A DNA stretch of 64,000 nt from assembly GCA_022575985.1 (NCBI GenBank), contig JAKSXM010000237.1, positions 4,978,501 to 5,042,500 on the forward strand, written 5' to 3'. Under the pieces are notes generated by a model. That model did not search any database, was not told the origin of the DNA, and saw nothing but the letters and a program-made list of their open reading frames with translations. A program made the translations under genes and the position numbers. This document shows, piece by piece, positions 11,610 to 22,910 of the stretch. The stretch is from Anagrus nilaparvatae. Its lineage: Eukaryota; Arthropoda; Insecta; Hymenoptera; Mymaridae. Within the stretch, counting starts at the first letter, position 1. Each line of letters starts with the position of its first letter.

Positions 11610-12427
11610 CTATATCCTTGATTCTAGTTCAACCTTGAAAAAAAGCGGCCTGAACCACCCTCCTCCTTCCTCAGCCTTATGAGGCTCCGGGCGGTGTTTT
11701 GCGTCCTTATGTTCCTGAGAAAGCACGGCGCCCTCAGGTCTGTCCCGTGCTTTTTGCGCCTTTCGTCGTGTCCTGTGGCATTCCTTCCGGAGCTCAGCTA
11801 TTTCGGGAATCCACCAGTACACTGGCTTTCTTCCTTTTCAGGGCCTGCGGCGAGGCATCGAGGCATCACATGCCCCGCATAATAGAGACGTTACTTTCGT
11901 AACTAAGATTTCAGCCTCATGGGGACTTGTGACCCCTCCATGCCAAGCGGGGATGGACGCTGACTCGATTCGAAGATACTCTTCGAATCTGTCTTTGTCC
12001 ATTTTTGGGACGTTCCAACCCAGGGGGCGCCTCCTGTACGGAGGTCATTGTGAGGTTCCTTCCAGTACCCGGAAGGCGATGTAATGATGATCACTATCAT
12101 TGTATTGATCATCCATCACCCTCCAGTCGCCTATTATCCGGGACGCAGCTTCTGTAGCGAAGGTTATGTCCGGGATAGAGACACCCCAACCCGGCCTCTC
12201 GTAGGTGGGCCTGTTGCCTCTATTCTGGACCACTAGTTTGCACCTAGTGGCTATTTTGAGCACCATTCGTCCCCTGGGGTTAGTCGTTGGCATCCCCCAT
12301 TCCAAAGCCCTGGCGCTGAAGTCTCCACTAAGGATGACGCCTCCAGTCACCGTTCGGACCGTACTCTCGATGCTGGCCAGCTTTGTAGCCAGCTCTGCCG
12401 AGTTGTCGTTTGGGGAGAGATAGCAAC
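11610..12427 (-). pseudogene. R1-like endonuclease and linker fragment
   Basis: On the minus strand, 12350-12045 encodes an apurinic-type endonuclease C-terminal half. It contains GGVILSGDFSARALEWG, NPRGRMVL, NRGNRPTYERPGWG, SIPDITFATE and SDHHYIAF. GDFSA is at the usual GDFN position, and the SDH catalytic motif is present. 11822-11610 encodes the linker that precedes RT in R1-clade elements (WWIPEIAELR, CHRTRRKAQKARDR). The reading frame is broken between the two. In the parent element the endonuclease precedes RT. Here it lies 3' of the RT piece at 12.4-14.1 kb, so it must belong to a second copy or a rearranged one. Confidence 0.8.
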
Positions 12428-12738
12428 TTATGTAAGTTGTGTATATGAATATGCTTTGTATATATAAATATGCTTTGCAAATTTGGTGATATCCGCCCAG
12501 ATCTCAGATCCGTAAAGCAGGACAGAGTTGATAACGGACATCAACAATCTTCGCTTCCCGGGTTTGGGCCCTCCTATGTTGGCCAAGAGCCTTGACAAGG
12601 AGGATGCAATCGACGTGGCCATCTCACTCGACCTCTGAAATTATTCCCAGAAGTTCAGCTTGTTATCAAGCAGAATTCCCAGGTACTTAACCGATGTCTT
12701 GGCTTGGATCGTGTGAGGGTTTCCACCATCATCAACAT
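12428..12738 (-). pseudogene. R1-like RT thumb/C-terminal part, split by hAT MITE
   Basis: The minus strand reads through GGNPHTIQAKTSVKYLGIL, then LLANIGGPKPGKRRLLMSVI, then LLYGSEIWADITKF. This is the direct continuation of the palm fragment at 13804-14110. The codons just before and after the 12747-13803 insertion join in the same element (…DIDVN / VDDGGNP…). An in-frame stop lies near the middle. The sequence ends in an AT-rich junction with a 'tatatgaatatgcttt' repeat at 12440-12475. Confidence 0.8.
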
Positions 12739-12746
12739 TTACATCT

Positions 12747-13803
12747 AGAGGTGGACGATACGAGCCGATACCGAGACTTTAGGCTTGTCTCGTTTTCGAG
12801 AAAGTCTCGAAAAAATTAAAGTTTTTCTTCAGGAAAATTATAAAAATAAAATTGTCAACTATTCATATACAAACAATTACAAATTTATAAATTCCTGTGA
12901 GACTAAAGCGCCCTCTGAGCTAATAAAATAACCTGACAATTTTTATAAAGCAGTTATTCTTTTGTAAAATTATAGATAAAAAAATATTGTTTTTGATTAA
13001 AATTGTATACATTTGAGAAAAAAATTTTTATCTGCAATAAATTACTGTAACGTATTTTTAAGATTTAAAATAATAATGTTTCTAAATTATCTTTGACGGT
13101 TGATTATTATTGATATTATTTGATGGTTGGTTAGCTGATCATAAAACTGAATTCTTTTACGGAATAACAGCCCATATTTTATTGATGAATACTGGAGTTT
13201 ACGTTCAATAACTTTAGATTTTATACTATCATCTAGGAGTCAAACATTCAGGAATAGTATATTACGACCCATGGCCAGAAAAATAAAGAATGGCCCAGGG
13301 TCGTATACGATTTTTCTGCAACAGTGGTGAGAAAACACGTCTTTGCCGGACGCGCAGCGGCCGGGAAATACGTGCTTTCTGGCTTCTGACCAGAAAAAGA
13401 TTTAGCCCATATACTTTTTCAAGCCTTAAAAGATTGTGAGATCGAGGGGAAAATTCAAGGTAAATAATAATATACTGTTAATAATGTATCATCAAATAAA
13501 ACTTAATGTTTAAGAAAATTTATGCAGTGATAAATCAAAGAAAACTATAATTATAACTATTTTTTAAGTACACAGTTTTAATAAGAATTTTAATTTTAAT
13601 GCCTTTTTACTTATTGTAAAAATTTAAATTAACTAAATGTATTAATAACTTTTTTTTTCGAGACGAGACTTCCCGAGAGTCTCGATGTGAATGTCTCGTC
13701 TCGTCCCGAATTTTCTACAAATGCTCTCGTCTCGGTCTCGTCTCGAAATCGAGACGGGACCGAGACGAGACCGATACTGATCTAGCAGTCTCGTCCACCT
13801 CTA
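12747..13803. mobile_element. hAT-type non-autonomous element with 8-bp target duplication
   Basis: The termini are TAGAGGTGGACG at the left and CGTCCACCTCTA at the right. They are flanked by identical 8-bp direct repeats TTTACATC (12739-12746 and 13804-13811). The TAGAG start and 8-bp duplication fit hAT. The subterminal 50 bp (left) and 150 bp (right) are packed with GAGAC/GTCTC words in both orientations. No transposase frame is present. It lies inside an R1-like RT frame, so the host retroelement is older. The interior at 13250-13320 has a short palindrome around GACCCATGGCC/GGGTCGTA. Confidence 0.85.
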
Positions 13804-14096
13804 TTTACATCGATGTCCGTGGAAATTGTTGTTATACGGGTCAGCAGTACGATCTCCGTTTTTGGGATCGTAAGCTGGAGCCCGTGCTCGCCCATCCAGA
13901 GGTTGATCTGTCTCATGACTAGATTCAACCTCTCCTGGATTACCTGCATGTCCCTGCCGGTGATGGTCAGGGCCACGTCGTCCGCGTACCCGATCAGAGA
14001 AGCTCCTTCCGGGAGGTGAACGCGCAACAGGCCATCGTAAAAGGCATTCCATAGATCCGGTCCGAGAACCGAACCTTTGGCAATGCCTGAACTCAG

Positions 14097-14110
<14 letters not shown>
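13804..14110 (-). pseudogene. R1-like RT palm fragment
   Basis: The minus strand encodes an RT palm with LIGYADDVALTITGRDM, then LWMGEHGLQLTIPKTEIV and LLTRI. This is the YADD active-site region followed by the K-T-E motif of R1-clade elements. Upstream, the reading GIAKGSVLGPDLW is broken off at the (TTA)n microsatellite at 14097. Downstream it runs directly into the hAT target duplication and resumes at 12738. The element is therefore truncated at its 5' end and interrupted, and cannot be active. Confidence 0.85.
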
Positions 14111-14177
<67 letters not shown>

Positions 14178-14178
14178 T
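14096..14178. repeat. (TTA)n microsatellite
   Basis: About 27 uninterrupted TTA/ATT units. It truncates the R1-like RT remnant on its left side. Confidence 0.98.
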
Positions 14179-14299
14179 TTAATATTTTATACGTCCAATT
14201 ATAAAATTTATAATAAAAAATTTTTTTACGACCTTGTTGGACCAATAATAAATCATTTCGATTTATAACTATAAACTCACATTGTGAAACGTTATTATT

Positions 14300-14880
14300 T
14301 TTTTTTTTTTTTTTTTTTAAGGGAAATATGTGGATCTTGCATCACATTAAACACCGCAAAAACTACGATAGCTGAATAGAAAATCTATGGCCTATGTCAC
14401 CCACAGACTTTTTTTCTATACTTTGACCCTTGTTTCATGTCAATTGGATTTGTGGTTCTTCAGTCATTAGGGTACAGACAGACACGCAGGCACACAAAAA
14501 AATTATTAAAAATACCATAAAAAATAAAAAATTAAAAAAAAATTTTAAAGATACCTCCGTTTTGAATAAAAATTTATGAGAATACGTAAAAATTGGTGCC
14601 GAATCGAATAGTACAAACTTGTGACAATAAAATTTGTCAATAGTCTCAAGATATTTTAATTTATTTCAAAATTTTAAAAAATTTTATCAATATCAAAAAA
14701 ACCTAAAAATTAAATATCTCAAAAACTACGATAGCTGAGCATAAAATCTATAGCCTATGTCACCCGCGGACTTTTTTTCTTCATATTGACTCCGGTTTCA
14801 TGCCAATTGGTTCGGCGGTTCTTGCGTGATGAGGAGACAGACAGACAGACAGACAAACAAATAAATTTTCAAATATATAT
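14300..14880. repeat. Two diverged copies of a dispersed repeat ending in CAGA tracts
   Basis: 'aaaaactacgatagctga' followed by 'cctatgtcacccgc.gactttttttct', 'gtttcatg.caattgg' and 'ggttctt' occurs at about 14355-14480 and 14710-14850. Each copy is followed by a (GACA)n-like tract. Repeats with this layout are often 3' ends of RTE-type non-LTR elements in invertebrates. That assignment is from general knowledge and was not tested here. Confidence 0.55.
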
Positions 14881-15811
14881 AGTATTAAGATATAAGAAAT
14901 TAAAATAACGTCAATAAAATTATAAGTAAATAACAAGTCAAAAAAAGAGAAAAGAAAATTAAATTATTAGTCAACAAAATTTGGCATACTTGACTTGGGA
15001 AGAGTTCAAACCCAAATTTTGTATAACAGCAGGTATTTCCTGGTCTTTACGAGGTCCCCGAGTTGGTTTGTCTCTTATCTATGGCTTAAATAGCGGTAAA
15101 AGAAACTGGAGGTTGTTTCATACGTATTATTTTATACATAGTCAGAGAAGCAAAGTAGTCCATACGTATAGTTATTTGCATCCAGTTAAGGTATTTTATA
15201 AGGTATTATATACGACAGGGTCTACGTATCCCACCACAAGTGGGCGATCTGCGAAAGATTTTTCCTCATTCGCAACAATCATGTTGAGTGAGAGGCGTGA
15301 GAGGATAGATTTTATTCTTTGAAAATATGCAAAAAATTGATAAAAGTAATAAAATATTATAAAAACAGGCGATTGAATTGAAAGTAAATAGTATTTGTAT
15401 TTGTATTTGTATTGTTTACCTCTTTGCACATAGCACGCCAAATGTTGGCAGAGGCCTTCAACAATAACATATGTTGTTTTATTTCTTATAAGAAGTCAAT
15501 ATAAACATTTATGCATATATTGATGTACTTACAGAAAATAGAAAGATCGAGTTTAGTATAAAGAAATAGTATAAAGTATAGTGGATACACATGCAATTGT
15601 TGAAGGAGGATGATTAGGAATTTGGAAGGTAATTGCGTTGGTAGAACGTCTTTTGAAATTGGGAACTGTGCTGGCATGCGCCGGTACTGAAGAAAACTAC
15701 CAAAACTTCCGAGAGCACAGTTGATCACGCAGTATTCAAATTCTGCTTTACCCTTAAGAATAAATATTTAATAAATTAAATATTTTATTTTTAAGAAAAT
15801 AAAAACAGAAT

Positions 15812-15884
15812 GGGTGCTTCGAGTCTCGAACCCGGCCTGCTCGGACGACAGGCACGAATGCTAGCTCTGAGCTACTGCGCTCAC
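15812..15884 (-). pseudogene. tRNA-like sequence (copy A)
   Basis: The minus strand has a box-A-like GTAGCTCAGAGC and a box-B-like GGGTTCGAGACT at tRNA spacing, plus an anticodon-like stem GCCTG/CAGGC. The acceptor ends do not pair, the D stem has no proper loop, and position 33 is not T. It is probably a degraded tRNA or the head of a tRNA-derived SINE, not a functional tRNA. It lies in the 3.2 kb unit and so recurs at 21445 and 32115. Confidence 0.6.
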
Positions 15885-16081
15885 GCAAATATTACATATT
15901 AATGTTACCTTTTTAATTAATTAGACTAGATTGTTTTATTTTTCTGAGAATAAATGTAAAAAAATTAATAGTTTGAAATAAAAACAAGATAAAATATTAT
16001 TTATAACTTAGAGAGTGAAAGATTGTAAAGAAAAGTTTTATGCTGTCTGTACAAGGTTCATGTTTTCAGAACATCTTTTAA

Positions 16082-17062
16082 CCCTCCGTGTGTCCACTAT
16101 GACGATTTCGTCATTCTACTTTTTTCGACATTTCAGACACATTTTCGGATCTCAGACATGCATAATGGGCGATGGTTGGTGACTCCTCCTAAAAAAACTT
16201 TGAACCATTTTAGGAACACCTGGCAAGTCGAGTTAGTTTTCGTTCGTTAGTTTTTTCGCCATTTAGTCGTGCCGTGGGTGCCAATTTGGACCGATGCCAA
16301 AATCGTCATAGTGGACGCTATGTGCGAGTTTTTTTCCACTTCTGGATTTACAAAAATTGAAGGTTTTCTTGGCTAAACGGCCACTTAGGGGCATTTAATG
16401 GTCAAAAAAGTTATTTGTAGCTAAAGTTTAACATTTTTATGAGTTAAAAAAAAAAAATGGGTCTAAAAAAATTAAGGTAATTGGCCGGATCAAGATCTGG
16501 AAGAGAAAAATAAGTGATTTTTTTATAATCGGCCAATTACCTTAATTTTTTTGGACCAATTTTTATTTTTAACTTATAAAAATGTTAAACTTTAGCTACA
16601 AATAACTTTTTTGACCATTAAATGCCACTATGTGGCCGTTTAGACAAGAAAACCTTCAATTTTTGTAAATTTTGAAAACCAAAAAAAGTCCAATTTTCAT
16701 ATTACGAAATAATTAAGGTTTTTGGAACGGAGCCAAACCTGGGCCGGTTTTTTTTTAAGATATATATATAAACCTTAAATCCCTAGAATATTTCCCCTTA
16801 ATATCAATTAGGGTCCGAGATATGAATTTTCGCCCCAAATTTGAAAAAATGCCCGTTCACGACTGTTCCGGATTTTTTTGAGCAAAACAGAGCGGACATT
16901 TTGGCCAAAACACTTTTTTTTCCTAAAGTTAAAATGTTTATCTAAAACCTAAAAAAAAAATTTTGGCCAAAAATTATTTTTTAAATACATAAAAAATGAC
17001 CCATCCGAAATCGTCATAGTGGACACAGCGCGTAGGAAAAAAATAAGTGGACACACGGAGGG
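16082..17062. mobile_element. piggyBac-type MITE (copy A)
   Basis: The termini CCCTCCGTGTGTCCACT and AGTGGACACACGGAGGG are exact complements flanked by TTAA on both sides (16078-16081, 17063-17066). This is the piggyBac signature of a CCC...GGG element in TTAA. A second word, 'ATGACGATTTCG', lies inside the left end and its complement lies near 17000-17015. The middle holds another long inverted repeat around 16500 ('ggtcaaaaaagttatttgta' and its complement). There is no transposase. Confidence 0.85.
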
Positions 17063-17277
17063 TTAAAAGTAAGTATATGTTGATCATTTTTAATTAATTA
17101 GCTCATGTTTTGAATAATTTTTTTATTAATCTATAGTTTGAATTATACACTCAGGAAAAAAAGTAATTTTATTATGGAATTATTGTGTTTATAAATTGTA
17201 ACCAGTCAGGTTATATCTCAATTAATTAGAACAATTGGGAATTAATTTATAAGCTAAGTATTTTTTGGTTTTTTAAG

Positions 17278-17851
17278 GTGCAATTTAGCATCATAGCAAT
17301 GAAAAATCCAATAGATATGGCAGCATTTTTTGGACAAATTAGTAATTTACGTACAGAGATTATTTATCAAAGCAGAAGAAGAAACACAATTTCCATACCA
17401 GAAAAAGAAAGCTATTGTTGCTGTGAAAAAGAAGAAGCCGAACAACATTTTGAGATTTGATCATACAGGTGATAGGTTGAGTTTTGTCCAAATTCCTTCA
17501 AACCTATGTAATACAGAAAATATTTATTCAAGGTTCTAAATTGAAAAAAATTTCGCTTGCGGCATGCGGAAAACTCGTTAATGGCAAACGGAATTCCGCT
17601 AGTAAAAAAAAACTTATTATTATTTTTCTTGTCAATTCAAAAATAAGTATTTTATTGCCACTGACAAAGAAAAATTATGTGCAGAATTTGGCCGTAAAAT
17701 TAAAGAATTTACGCGGGATATCAGGCGTTTTTTACTTTTACAGCCTAAAATTTATGAAATGCTGAGTATACAAATACGAAATCCATTTGCGCCGAAAATG
17801 GACCAGTTGCCCACAATAGGAATTTCGAGGTTATCTTTAGTGGTTTTTTAA
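17278..17851 (+). pseudogene. Coding-like remnant, unknown family (copy A)
   Basis: Three overlapping frames look like one shifted coding sequence. One contains QKKKAIVAVKKKKPNNILRF and DHTGDRLSFVQIPSNL. Another contains AACGKLVNGKRNSASKKK. After an A-run near 17607 the best frame changes to FIATDKEKLCAEFGRKIKEF, TRDIRRFLLLQPKIYEML and IRNPFAPKMDQLPTIG, ending in TAA. The Lys/Arg content, low-complexity basic stretch and amphipathic C-terminus suggest a nuclear or nucleic-acid-binding protein, but I do not recognise it. The palindrome edge (17453) cuts through it, so the right-hand partial copy at 35781-36179 lacks its start. Confidence 0.4.
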
Positions 17852-18711
17852 ACATTTTTATCTGTTACTTTTGTTTTTTGGGTTCCTGAACCCTATTATG
17901 GTATAATTTTTTATTAAAAATTCTCTGCTTGTGCAACCAAAAAAAAAGGACTATGAAATCAAATTAAATAACTAAACTAAAAATAGATACCGTATTCAAG
18001 TTAAGAGACTCAAAATACATTTCATGCTCGTATTAAGCCATTCTAAAAACACAAATACTCAAAAAAAATTTTAAAATACAAATTTTAAAATTGTACAAAA
18101 AATTCAGGCCAACGCTACATTCTTAACCGAGGGCGTAAAAATAAAGAATTTCCCAGGCCCCACAAAAACTATTATCTGGGGAATCCTTTTTTATGTTTAT
18201 GGATAAAACATAATTTTCTTCCCATAGCGGGTCGAAAAGACATTTTTTATACCGAAGCGCGATCGAAAATAACGCATTTTCTCCCCGCCGACAAAAATAT
18301 GGTACATTTTTAACCAAGGAAGCAAAAAAAAAAATTTATAACCGGTTTGTGTAACTACACAACCAACGAGCATGGAACATGTTCTTTTATCACACTGATA
18401 ATAAAGTATCTATTGTTTTCATAATATAAATATTTATATACAAATATTTATATTTAGATTTTTATTATAGAAAAATCATGCTGCTTACACATCAAAGTGA
18501 ATAAAATTAATTAAATTTTCAAATTATTATAGTTTTTATAAGTAATAAAATATTATAAAAACAGGCGATTGAATTGAAAGTAAATAGTATTTGTATTTGT
18601 ATTTGTATTGTTTACCTCTTTGCACATAGCACGCCAAATGTTGGCAGAGGCCTTCAACAATAACATATGTTGTTTTATTTCTTATAAGAAGTCAATATAA
18701 ACATTTATGCA

Positions 18712-21146
18712 CACTGAGAAAAACGTTTCTTTGATTCAATGGTATATATCATTAATTTGATAAACTGATTTCATTGAAATGTAGCAATGAAATATTTCAT
18801 TAATTTAATGATATATATTATTAAAATTATTTCAATGAAATATAACTTTAGTTTAATGACTTATTATTTTTTTTTTAAAGAAAATAAAATATTAAGTTTT
18901 TTAACCATGTGAGCCAGTTATTTATTTACTTAATATTTTAAACGCTGTTTTTATCGACTGAAGTTACGATGACCGCATATGTGTATTATTTAGTTTTTAA
19001 TTTGTATCCCCCGTGTATTCGCCTATTATTGTTTCGCTATATTATATATTATTCGCACGCGCGCTTCGTATATCATGTAATAAAATTTTGATCCTTATAT
19101 AGTAAAGGAAAGTCAATTTTATGACTTGCGAGAGTGATATTCTTAGAGCGACATCTGCTTATAACAATTATATCAAAATTTTAAAGTAAATAATTAAATT
19201 TAAATAATTGAATATCATTTTTTTAATTAGTTTTAATATTTTACAAATTTTGTTTAAAAAAAGAAATTAGTAAAAAAGTATAGGTGAATATAAAATTTGT
19301 GAAAAAAAAATATATAATTAAATAAAAAAATTACAAACAGTTAATTTTTTTTAATAATTAATTTATTTATTTTTTTATGTATCAAAGATTAAATTAAATG
19401 GAAAGAAAATCATATCAACATTCTAAATCTATGAATGACAAGATGCATATAATAAAAACAAAAAAATTCTTTTTTTTATTAATTAAATTCTTTACAAAAA
19501 TTATAAAAAGCAACTACGTAATTTCTCTCAAAACAATAAGGCAGTATCCAGAATTGGACTTTCTCAAAACTATTTTTTTTTTTAGTCAATGTTTAAAATT
19601 ATATCTGAAATATTTAAATTCTCTATCACTACTAGGAAAAAAAATTAACAGTTGCATCTTTCCCAGTTAGCGGTAGCAAAGAACTGGTTTTAATATACTA
19701 TCTGAGATAGTGAAAAACTGAACTAACAAAAATTAGAAAACCATTCTTGGTTCCTATTCTTCTATTCAATGATTATAACTAATTCTGATAATTTCAATAT
19801 TCTATCTCTTTTGGTAGAAAAAATATTCATATCATTATGTATATAGCATTCAAGTTAACGATGCCGAAGGACTATATAGTCTTTACAGACACTATCTGAG
19901 ATAGTGAAAAACTAAACTAATAAAAACCAGAAAACCATTCTTGGTTCTTCTTCTTCTACTCAATGATTGGAACTGCTTCTGATAATTTCAATATTCTATC
20001 TCTTTTGGGAGAAAAAATATTCATAATTTTATATAGCATTTAAGTTGATATAAAATTATGAATATTTTTTCCAGCCATCAAGTTGATATTAAATTATGGA
20101 TATTTTTTCTCCCAAAAGAGATAGAATATTGAAATTATCAAAAGTAGTTCTAATTATTGAGTAGAAGAAAAGGAACCAAGAATGGTTTTCTGATTCTTAT
20201 TAGTTTAATTTTTTAGTATCCAATAGTTTATTAAAAAACTAGTCCTTTGGTATCGTAACTTGAATGCTATATAAAATTATGGATATTTTTTCTCCCAAAA
20301 GAGATAGAATATTGAAATTATCAAAAGTAGTTCTAATTATTGAGTAGAAGAAAAGGAACCAAGAATGGTTTTCTGATTCTTATTAGTTTAATTTTTTAGT
20401 ATCCAATAGTTTCTTAAAAAACTAGTCCTTCGGTATCGTAAACTTAAATGCTATATAAAATTATGGATATTTTTTCTCCCAAAAGAGATAGAATATTGAA
20501 ATTATCAAAAGTAGTTCTAATCATTGAGTAGAAGAAAAGGAACAAATAATGGTTTTCTATATTTTATTAGTTTATTTTTTCACTGTCTCAGATAGTGTCT
20601 ATAAAAACAGTTCTTTGCTACCGCTAACTGGGAAAGATGCAACTGTGAATTTTTTTTCCTAGCAGTAATAGAGAATTAAAATATTTCAGATATATCTAAG
20701 GATTGACTAAAAAAGAAAAAAAAGAAAAATAGTTCATAGTTTTTTACAATTTAAGATCAAGTCTTATAAAACCAGTCCTTTGGTATCGTTAACTTGCTAT
20801 ATGAAATGATGAATATTTTTTCTCCCAAAAGAGATTCAGAAACAGCAGCGTTTCCACCATTATATATTAACATTTTTTTTTTTTAAATTAAAACTTCATT
20901 ATTTTCTTTAATTATTGGCATACTCAAAACAGCATAACCTCTGTTATTAAAGTATACCGTGGCACTGTCTCTCTCAGTGAATTCTGAGTTGCGTAGTACA
21001 GTCTAAAATTACTGAATTTAAAATATTATTAATTTAATGAAATATTTCATTGATTCAATAACTATACTATTAATTTAATAGAATATTTCATTGCTATATT
21101 TCAATGAAATCAAACCTATTAAACTAATGGAATATTTGTCTCAGTG
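18712..21146. mobile_element. 2.4 kb TIR element with internal foldbacks (left copy)
   Basis: The ends are CACTGAGA and, at the right, TCTCAGTG, followed inward by imperfect inverted repeats rich in 'ttcattaatttaatg'. The insertion site is TGCA, present at both edges (18708-18711, 21145-21148), so the target duplication is TGCA (4 bp) or CA (2 bp). The interior has about five repeats of roughly 190 bp ('ctatctgagatagtgaaaaa', 'accaagaatggttttct', 'tcccaaaagagatagaatat') in both orientations, plus a framing inverted pair near 19650 and 20625. No transposase is seen. The superfamily is unassigned. Confidence 0.75.
19170..19670. other. AT-rich interior of the TIR element
   Basis: A 90-codon frame at 19398-19670 is Lys/Phe/Leu-rich and resembles no protein I know. 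It is carried along in both palindrome arms. I see no support for it as a gene. Confidence 0.4.
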
Positions 21147-21444
21147 CATATATTGATGTACTTACAGAAAATAGAAAGATCGAGTTTAGTATAAAGAAAT
21201 AGTATAAAGTATAGTGGATACACATGCAATTGTTGAAGGAGGATGATTAGGAATTTGGAAGGTAATTGCGTTGGTAGAACGTCTTTTGAAATTGGGAACT
21301 GTGCTGGCATGCGCCGGTACTGAAGAAAACTACCAAAACTTCCGAGAGCACAGTTGATCACGCAGTATTCAAATTCTGCTTTACCCTTAAGAATAAATAT
21401 TTAATAAATTAAATATTTTATTTTTAAGAAAATAAAAACAGAAT

Positions 21445-21517
21445 GGGTGCTTCGAGTCTCGAACCCGGCCTGCTCGGACGACAGGCACGAATGCTAGCTC
21501 TGAGCTACTGCGCTCAC
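21445..21517 (-). pseudogene. tRNA-like sequence (copy B)
   Basis: Second copy of the tRNA-like sequence described at 15812, identical in boxes A and B. It is carried by duplication of the 3.2 kb unit. Confidence 0.6.
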
Positions 21518-21714
21518 GCAAATATTACATATTAATGTTACCTTTTTAATTAATTAGACTAGATTGTTTTATTTTTCTGAGAATAAATGTAAAAAAATTA
21601 ATAGTTTGAAATAAAAACAAGATAAAATATTATTTATAACTTAGAGAGTGAAAGATTGTAAAGAAAAGTTTTATGCTGTCTGTACAAGGTTCATGTTTTC
21701 AGAACATCTTTTAA

Positions 21715-22696
21715 CCCTCCGTGTGTCCACTATGACGATTTCGTCATTCTACTTTTTTCGACATTTCAGACACATTTTCGGATCTCAGACATGCATAATG
21801 GGCGATGGTTGGTGACTCCTCCTAAAAAAACTTTGAACCATTTTAGGAACACCTGGCAAGTCGAGTTAGTTTTCGTTCGTTAGTTTTTTCGCCATTTAGT
21901 CGTGCCGTGGGTGCCAATTTGGACCGATGCCAAAATCGTCATAGTGGACGCTATGTGCGAGTTTTTTTCCACTTCTGGATTTACAAAAATTGAAGGTTTT
22001 CTTGGCTAAACGGCCACTTAGGGGCATTTAATGGTCAAAAAAGTTATTTGTAGCTAAAGTTTAACATTTTTATGAGTTAAAAAAAAAAAAATGGGTCTAA
22101 AAAAATTAAGGTAATTGGCCGGATCAAGATCTGGAAGAGAAAAATAAGTGATTTTTTTATAATCGGCCAATTACCTTAATTTTTTTGGACCAATTTTTAT
22201 TTTTAACTTATAAAAATGTTAAACTTTAGCTACAAATAACTTTTTTGACCATTAAATGCCACTATGTGGCCGTTTAGACAAGAAAACCTTCAATTTTTGT
22301 AAATTTTGAAAACCAAAAAAAGTCCAATTTTCATATTACGAAATAATTAAGGTTTTTGGAACGGAGCCAAACCTGGGCCGGTTTTTTTTTAAGATATATA
22401 TATAAACCTTAAATCCCTAGAATATTTCCCCTTAATATCAATTAGGGTCCGAGATATGAATTTTCGCCCCAAATTTGAAAAAATGCCCGTTCACGACTGT
22501 TCCGGATTTTTTTGAGCAAAACAGAGCGGACATTTTGGCCAAAACACTTTTTTTTCCTAAAGTTAAAATGTTTATCTAAAACCTAAAAAAAAAATTTTGG
22601 CCAAAAATTATTTTTTAAATACATAAAAAATGACCCATCCGAAATCGTCATAGTGGACACAGCGCGTAGGAAAAAAATAAGTGGACACACGGAGGG
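21715..22696. mobile_element. piggyBac-type MITE (copy B)
   Basis: Same termini and TTAA flanks (21711-21714, 22697-22700) as the copy at 16082. It differs by one A in a homopolymer near 22080. It was duplicated with its host unit and was not independently inserted. Confidence 0.85.
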
Positions 22697-22910
22697 TTAA
22701 AAGTAAGTATATGTTGATCATTTTTAATTAATTAGCTCATGTTTTGAATAATTTTTTTATTAATCTATAGTTTGAATTATACACTCAGGAAAAAAAGTAA
22801 TTTTATTATGGAATTATTGTGTTTATAAATTGTAACCAGTCAGGTTATATCTCAATTAATTAGAACAATTGGGAATTAATTTATAAGCTAAGTATTTTTT
22901 GGTTTTTTAA

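Larger units (their letters stand above)
15344..18539 (+). repeat. 3.2 kb tandem duplication, copy A
   Basis: Copy A starts at 'aagtaataaaatattataaa' and ends in 'attatagttttt'. Copy B begins immediately with the same start (18540). The copies are nearly identical apart from rare substitutions (for example 'gaaaagaca' at about 18235 versus 'gaaaacaca' in B; 'gtgaataaa' versus 'gtgaacaaa') and homopolymer lengths. It contains an ATTTGT microsatellite (about 15393-15416), a tRNA-like sequence, a piggyBac-type MITE and a coding-like remnant. From 17453 onward it is also part of the large palindrome. Confidence 0.9.

Noticed and set aside
14077..14268. Open frame with a long Leu run
   Set aside because: It is a translation of the (TTA)n microsatellite and not a gene.
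15812..15884. Functional tRNA gene
   Set aside because: Acceptor stem does not pair, D loop is missing and position 33 is not T, so it is called tRNA-like only.
18123..18317. 64- to 83-codon minus frame repeated with the 3.2 kb unit (also near 23757)
   Set aside because: Repetition is explained by segment duplication. There is no recognisable motif, and it lies at the edge of a dispersed repeat.
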